This document shows positions 59,463 to 64,000 of a DNA stretch of 64,000 bases, piece after piece. This DNA is from Prevotella sp. (lineage in GTDB: Bacteria; Bacteroidota; Bacteroidia; Bacteroidales; Bacteroidaceae). The stretch lies in contig JAGAXW010000005.1 of the NCBI GenBank assembly GCA_017847725.1, positions 1 through 64,000 on the forward strand. The letters run 5' to 3'. The position numbers and the translations under genes are program-made. The notes beneath the pieces were generated by a model. The model saw nothing but the letters and a program-made list of their open reading frames with translations, searched no databases and was not told where the DNA came from. Position 1 is the first letter of the stretch. Each line of letters begins with the position of its first letter.

Positions 59463-61418
59463 ATGAATGTGCGTCGCCTTCAACTCCTGTCACCCCTGGT
59501 TGCTACGCTCTGCAACCTGCTCGTGGCGTACGCTACTTACTTTCTGGCACGTGTCCTCTATCTTGTAGAAAACTGGAGTTACTTCTCCTCAGGACTGACC
59601 TCGTCGCACCTGCTCGAACTTTATGGTGGCAGTGTGGTCTTCGACCTGTCGGCCATCCTGGTCACTAACAGCCTCTACATCGTGCTGATGCTGTTCCCCT
59701 TCCATCTGAAGGAGACCGAGGGCTACCAGCGCCTGTGCCGTGCTGTCTTCCTGCTTATCAACGGACTGGTCTTGGCCGCCAACCTTTGCGATGCCGTCTA
59801 TTTCCGTTTCACGATGCGGCGCACCACGACCACCGTGTTCAGCGAGTTCTCCAACGAGGGCAATCTGGGCTCTGTGTTCCTCACCGAGGCGCTGAGCCAC
59901 TTCTATCTGGTCGTCTTTTTCCTGCTGATGCTGTGGGCGATGTATCGCCTTTATCGCCCGAGCGGTGTGCGTTCAGCACAGTTCGTCTGGTGGCACTACG
60001 ACCTTGCCATGCTGCTGTCGCTGGTCGTCGCGGCCCCATTGGTCGTTGCCGGCATCCGTGGCGGTTTCACCACGGCTGTGCGCCCCATCACCATCAGCAA
60101 CGCCAACCAGTATATCGACCATCCTGTCGAAGCAGCGCTGGTGCTCAATACCCCCTTCTCCCTCTACCGCACCATCGGCAAGGACGTCTTTGTCGTGCCC
60201 GCTTATTATGCCGACCGCCGCGAGATGGAGTCGGTATATTCGCCAGTGCATGTTCCTGCCGACACGCTCCCCATGACCAGGAAGAATGTGGTGGTGCTCA
60301 TCGTCGAGAGCTTCGGTCGCGAATACATCGGAGCCCTCAACCGCACCTTGGAGGGCGGGCACTATCGTGGCTACACCCCCTTTGTCGACTCACTGATAGC
60401 CCGCAGCATCACCTTCAAATATTCCTATTGCAATGGGCGTAAGAGCATCGACGGCATGCCCTCCATCCTGAGCAGCATCCCGATGTTTGTCGAGCCCTTC
60501 TTCCTGACCCCCGCCTCGATGAATCATGTCGGAGGAATGGCGTCGCTGTTGGCGGCCGAGGGCTACCAGACGGCTTTCTTCCACGGCGCCCAGCGCGGCT
60601 CGATGGGCTTTCTGGGATTTGCCCGCAGCACGGGTTTCCAGCACTATTACGGCCGTGAGGACTACTGCGACGACGACCGCTTTGGCGGTGACGACGATTT
60701 CGACGGCATGTGGGCCATCTGGGACGAGCCCTTCCTGCAGTATTATGCCCAGAAGATGTCGGAGATGCAGCAGCCCTTCATGACCGCCGTGTTCACAGCC
60801 AGCAGCCACCACCCCTTCGCCATCCCCCGACAGTATTGGGAGGTGTATCCCGAGGAGGGCCTTGCCATGCACAAGTGCATCCGCTATACCGATATGGCCC
60901 TGCGCCGCTTCTTCGAGCGCGCCAGCCGTGAGCCGTGGTTCCGCAACACCATCTTCGTGCTCACCAGCGACCACACCAACATGAGCGACCATGCTGAGTA
61001 TCAGACCGACCTGGGCGGATTCTCTTCGCCCATCGTCATCTACGCCCCCGGCACCACCGACCGCCAGCCGCAGCAGTTGGACAAGATAGCGCAGCAGATA
61101 GACATCCTGCCCACCGTCATGGGCATGCTCCATTACCCGAAACCCTATTTTGCCTTTGGCATCGACCTGCTGAATACACCCGCCGCCGACACGTGGGCCG
61201 TCAACTACCTGAACGGCATCTACCAGTATGTCAAGCACGGCCATGTACTCCAGTTCGACGGTCAGCAGAGCCGTTCGCTCTATTCGCTCTCCGACTCCCT
61301 GATGCAGCACAACGTGCTCGGCCAGCTGCCCCAACAGCAGCAGATGGAGCGCGAGCTGAAGGCCATCATCCAGCAATACATGGAGCGCATGACCCAGGAC
61401 CGTCTGCAAATAAATTGA
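59463..61418 (+). CDS. LTA-synthase-like membrane sulfatase-fold protein (phosphoglycerol/phosphoethanolamine transferase type)
   Basis: A 651-residue inner-membrane enzyme. Five hydrophobic helices occupy about residues 1-200, followed by a periplasmic alkaline-phosphatase-like domain: KNVVVLIVESFGREYIGALN holds the first metal-binding Glu, YCNGRKSIDGMPSILSSIPM surrounds the probable nucleophile, and LTSDHTNMSDHAEY gives later metal ligands. Related enzymes transfer phosphoglycerol or phosphoethanolamine to envelope glycans or lipid A. Bacteroidales have no lipoteichoic acid, so the acceptor here is unknown. It lies 3 nt after miaB and may share its transcript. Confidence 0.9.
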   Translation: MNVRRLQLLSPLVATLCNLLVAYATYFLARVLYLVENWSYFSSGLTSSHLLELYGGSVVFDLSAILVTNSLYIVLMLFPFHLKETEGYQRLCRAVFLLINGLVLAANLCDAVYFRFTMRRTTTTVFSEFSNEGNLGSVFLTEALSHFYLVVFFLLMLWAMYRLYRPSGVRSAQFVWWHYDLAMLLSLVVAAPLVVAGIRGGFTTAVRPITISNANQYIDHPVEAALVLNTPFSLYRTIGKDVFVVPAYYADRREMESVYSPVHVPADTLPMTRKNVVVLIVESFGREYIGALNRTLEGGHYRGYTPFVDSLIARSITFKYSYCNGRKSIDGMPSILSSIPMFVEPFFLTPASMNHVGGMASLLAAEGYQTAFFHGAQRGSMGFLGFARSTGFQHYYGREDYCDDDRFGGDDDFDGMWAIWDEPFLQYYAQKMSEMQQPFMTAVFTASSHHPFAIPRQYWEVYPEEGLAMHKCIRYTDMALRRFFERASREPWFRNTIFVLTSDHTNMSDHAEYQTDLGGFSSPIVIYAPGTTDRQPQQLDKIAQQIDILPTVMGMLHYPKPYFAFGIDLLNTPAADTWAVNYLNGIYQYVKHGHVLQFDGQQSRSLYSLSDSLMQHNVLGQLPQQQQMERELKAIIQQYMERMTQDRLQIN

Positions 61419-61449
61419 CGAACTATACAGATAATTGATAAATTCTTCG

Positions 61450-61457
61450 TACCTTTG
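61450..61457 (+). promoter_or_regulatory. -7 box TACCTTTG for the ABC transporter gene
   Basis: The box matches TAnnTTTG and ends 21 nt before the ATG. It likely also drives rfbC and the following glycosyltransferase. Confidence 0.6.
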
Positions 61458-61478
61458 TACCCTAAACCTAAATAGAGT

Positions 61479-63314
61479 ATGCTAAAACAGTTTCTCTCCA
61501 TCATGGCCCGTTACCTGCGTCCTTACCGCAGATATCTGGGGTGGTCAATAGTGCTCAACTTCTTTTCGCAGTGGATGAATGTGTTCTCGTTCGTCGTGCT
61601 GATTCCTATTCTGAACATCCTATTCAAGATAGACACCACCGTATACCACTACCAGCCCGTAGACTGGACCCACCTGAACAAGGACATCATCGTCAACAAC
61701 GGCTATGCATGGGTGCAGGAACTGATAGCCAGCCACGGCGCCTTCCTGACGCTGGTCATCATGGGCGTGGCACTCATCGTGATGACGGGCATCAAGACGC
61801 TGGGCTACTTTGCCTCGTCGAGCGTCATGGTGCCGCTGCGCACTGGCGTGGTGCGCGACATCCGTATCGAGGTCTATGAGAAGGTGCTCAAGCTGCCCCT
61901 CAGCTTCTTCTCCGAAGAGCGCAAGGGCGACATCATTGCCCGTATGTCGGCCGACGTGCAGTGCGTCGAAGGCTCCATCACGAGCAGCATCGACATGCTC
62001 ATACGCCAGCCCATCGCCATCGTCGTGTGCTTCTTCACCCTCTTCACCGTCAGTTGGCAGATGACGCTCTTCGTGCTCGTCGTAGCCCCCGTGGCCGCCT
62101 GGATTATGGGCATCGTCAGCCGTAAGCTGAAGAGCCAGTCGGCAGCCGTACAGGGCCAGTGGGGCGACATCATCGCCCAGCTCGACGAGACTCTCGGCGG
62201 TCTCCGCATCATTAAGGCGTTCATTGCCGAGCACAAGATGCTGAAGCGCTTTATCTTCGTCAACGACGAGTTTCGCAAGGGCATGAACCAGATGGTCATC
62301 CGTCAGAACGCTGCCCACCCCATGTCAGAGTTCCTCGGCACCATCATCATCGTCGTCGTGCTCTGGTTTGGCGGATTCCTCATCCTGCACCAGTCCAACC
62401 TGATAGACGCCTCCACCTTCATCTTCTATATGGTCATCCTCTACAGCGTCATCAATCCGCTGAAGGAGCTCTCGCGTGCCACCTATCAGATACCCCTCGG
62501 CCTGGCCTCCATGGACCGTATCGACTTCATCTTGAAGGCCGAGAACCCCATCAAGGAGCCCGAGCATCCACAGCCCATGCCCAGCTTCGAGCGGGAGATA
62601 GAGCTGCGCGACGTCTCGTTCAGCTACGTCGAGGGCCGCGAGGTGCTGAAGCACATCAACCTGAAGGTGCCCAAGGGCAAGACCATCGCCCTCGTCGGGC
62701 AGTCGGGTTCCGGCAAGTCGACCCTCGTCGACCTCATCCCCCGCTACCACGACGTGAAGATAGGCGAGGTACTCATCGACGGGCGCAACATCAAGACCAT
62801 CAAGATATCCGAGCTGCGCGCCCTCATCGGCAATGTCAACCAGGAGGCCATCCTCTTCAACGACACCTTCTACAATAATATCACCTTCGGTGTCGAGAAT
62901 GCCACCATGGAGCAAGTCATCGAGGCCGCCAAGATAGCCAATGCCCACGACTTCATCATGGAGTCGGAGAACGGCTACGACACGATGATAGGCGACCGTG
63001 GCGGACGCCTCTCTGGCGGTCAGCGCCAGCGCGTCTCCATCGCCCGCGCCATCCTGAAGAACCCGCCCATCCTCATTCTCGACGAGGCCACGTCGGCCCT
63101 CGACACCGAGTCGGAGCGCCTGGTGCAGGAAGCCCTCGAGCGCCTCATGAAGTCGCGCACCACCATCGCCATCGCCCACCGCCTGTCGACCATCAAGAAT
63201 GCCGACGAGATTTATGTGCTCTACGAGGGCGAAATCGTAGAGCGCGGCCAGCATGAAGAGCTTATCGAGAAGAACGGCTACTACAAGCGTCTATACGACA
63301 TGCAACAACTATAA
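61479..63314 (+). CDS. ABC transporter with fused permease and ATPase (MsbA-like exporter)
   Basis: A 611-residue half-transporter that works as a homodimer. Six membrane helices span about residues 1-340, then an ATPase domain with Walker A GQSGSGKST (Lys near 413), the signature LSGGQRQRVSIARAIL, Walker B ILILDEATSALD and the switch IAIAHRLSTI. It resembles lipid A or lipid-linked exporters of the MsbA family. The next genes make activated rhamnose and a glycosyltransferase, so export of an envelope glycolipid is plausible, but a drug exporter cannot be excluded. Confidence 0.92.
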   Translation: MLKQFLSIMARYLRPYRRYLGWSIVLNFFSQWMNVFSFVVLIPILNILFKIDTTVYHYQPVDWTHLNKDIIVNNGYAWVQELIASHGAFLTLVIMGVALIVMTGIKTLGYFASSSVMVPLRTGVVRDIRIEVYEKVLKLPLSFFSEERKGDIIARMSADVQCVEGSITSSIDMLIRQPIAIVVCFFTLFTVSWQMTLFVLVVAPVAAWIMGIVSRKLKSQSAAVQGQWGDIIAQLDETLGGLRIIKAFIAEHKMLKRFIFVNDEFRKGMNQMVIRQNAAHPMSEFLGTIIIVVVLWFGGFLILHQSNLIDASTFIFYMVILYSVINPLKELSRATYQIPLGLASMDRIDFILKAENPIKEPEHPQPMPSFEREIELRDVSFSYVEGREVLKHINLKVPKGKTIALVGQSGSGKSTLVDLIPRYHDVKIGEVLIDGRNIKTIKISELRALIGNVNQEAILFNDTFYNNITFGVENATMEQVIEAAKIANAHDFIMESENGYDTMIGDRGGRLSGGQRQRVSIARAILKNPPILILDEATSALDTESERLVQEALERLMKSRTTIAIAHRLSTIKNADEIYVLYEGEIVERGQHEELIEKNGYYKRLYDMQQL

Positions 63315-63327
63315 ATAGAAAGAAGCT

Positions 63328-63900
63328 ATGCAAGTAATCAAAACGAATATTGAAGGCGTGGTCATCATCGAACCACGAATTTTTAAAGATGCACGCGGCT
63401 ACTTCTTCGAGTCGTTCTCACAGCGTGAGTTCGACGAGAAGGTGCGCCCCATCAACTTTGTACAAGACAACGAGAGCATGTCGAGCTATGGTGTCATGCG
63501 TGGCCTGCACTTCCAGCGCCCGCCGTTCACCCAGAGCAAGCTCGTGCGCTGCGTCCGTGGCGCCGTGCTCGACGTAGCCGTCGACATCCGCAAGGGCAGT
63601 CCCACCTACGGCCAGCACGTGGCCGTCGAGCTGACCGAGGACAACCACCGCCAGTTCTTCGTGCCCCGAGGTTTCGCCCACGGCTTTGCCGTTCTCAGCG
63701 ATGTCGCCGTTTTCCAGTACAAGTGCGACGCCTTCTACCACCCCGAAGCCGACGGAGGCATCAGCATCCTCGACCATTCGCTGGGCATCGACTGGCGCAT
63801 CCCTACCGACAAGGCCATCCTTTCGGAGAAAGACACCAAGCATGACTTGCTGAAGGACTTTGACACGCCTTTCGACTTCAACGTCAGTTTGTATGATTAG
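63328..63900 (+). CDS. rfbC: dTDP-4-dehydrorhamnose 3,5-epimerase
   Basis: A 190-residue cupin-fold enzyme in the dTDP-L-rhamnose pathway. Conserved segments are MRGLHFQRPPFTQSKLVRCV (with the catalytic His), VDIRKGSPTYGQHVAVEL, FVPRGFAHGFAVLSD and YKCDAFYHPEADGGI. Length is standard. It starts 13 nt after the ABC gene. Its last bases overlap the start of a further gene by eight bases, so the locus continues. Confidence 0.96.
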   Translation: MQVIKTNIEGVVIIEPRIFKDARGYFFESFSQREFDEKVRPINFVQDNESMSSYGVMRGLHFQRPPFTQSKLVRCVRGAVLDVAVDIRKGSPTYGQHVAVELTEDNHRQFFVPRGFAHGFAVLSDVAVFQYKCDAFYHPEADGGISILDHSLGIDWRIPTDKAILSEKDTKHDLLKDFDTPFDFNVSLYD

Positions 63901-64000
63901 CAATCTGTTCAATACCCGTTGGTTATGCCGTGCAACAGATTTGTTTGATTTCTTTAAAGAGAAACCCAGAAAGAGAATATTGCTCGTCAGCCATGAGTTG
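63893..64000 (+). CDS. Glycosyltransferase, N-terminal fragment
   Basis: An open frame starts at an ATG inside the rfbC end and runs off the window after 36 codons. It encodes MISNLFNTRWLCRATDLFDF and then KRILLVSHEL. The motif K-R-I-L-L-V-S-H-E-L is the usual start of the first Rossmann strand in GT4-type glycosyltransferases (often ...SHELSLTGAP). Overlap with rfbC and the preceding exporter support an envelope polysaccharide role. The family is tentative because so little is visible. Confidence 0.6.
   Translation, partial: MISNLFNTRWLCRATDLFDFFKEKPRKRILLVSHEL

Overview
The window is a chromosomal stretch of a Bacteroidales bacterium, most likely a Prevotella/Segatella-type gut or rumen species. 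The evidence is a SusC/SusD glycan-uptake locus controlled by a hybrid two-component sensor, many Bacteroidetes-type -7 boxes (TAnnTTTG) and few Shine-Dalgarno sites, lipoprotein signals followed by acidic residues, fimbrillin-family lipoproteins, and a 'YNLQGQ' C-terminal module typical of Prevotella secreted proteins. I saw no rRNA, CRISPR array, transposase or prophage. No gene-free gap exceeds 300 bases.

Layout. (1) 2-499 is the 3' end of a mannitol-dehydrogenase-family (fructuronate/tagaturonate reductase-like) gene. (2) 650-3168 is a small operon with its own promoter and terminator: a secreted beta-sandwich-like protein, a 53-residue peptide gene and a larger secreted protein. (3) 3223-25018 is a xylan polysaccharide-utilisation locus: hybrid two-component regulator, SusC, SusD, two IPT-domain surface lipoproteins, three fimbrillin-family lipoproteins, a GH98 enzyme, a GH10 xylanase, a GPH-family sugar symporter and a GH43 enzyme. 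The likely route is surface capture and cutting of complex xylan (SusD, IPT lipoproteins, GH98, GH10), import through SusC, release of monomers by GH43, and uptake by the symporter. A uronate reductase upstream would fit use of xylan-derived uronic acids, but only its tail is visible. (4) 25013-37045 holds mostly housekeeping genes: flavodiiron protein with a PfkB kinase, M16 peptidase, DUF2851, thioesterase, dprA, rnhB, gamma-carbonic anhydrase, metallophosphoesterase, a DUF5703 secreted protein, mdh, and a candidate small RNA between the last two. (5) 37146-42430 is a looser region: a gene remnant, an AlkD-like protein with an unusual N-terminus, a HTH protein and a PH-like membrane protein, an aldo/keto reductase with a candidate AraC-type operator, an AraC regulator, and a truncated Xaa-Pro aminopeptidase. 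(6) 42528-57297 is the translation/transcription core: rpsU, xerC, hpf, four tRNAs, tuf, tRNA-Trp, secE, nusG, rplK, rplA, rplJ, rplL, rpoB, rpoC. (7) 57277-64000 carries a small secreted TPR-like protein, a palindromic intergenic element, miaB with a sulfatase-fold membrane protein, an ABC exporter, rfbC and the start of a glycosyltransferase, which suggests an envelope polysaccharide locus continues past the window.

The observations most worth a second look are the three fimbrillin-like lipoproteins inside a xylan locus, the terminator-like hairpin in the susC leader, the candidate minus-strand small RNA beside mdh, the 21-bp-spaced direct repeats upstream of the aldo/keto reductase, the 53-residue peptide gene, and the catalytic-domain-less aminopeptidase P.
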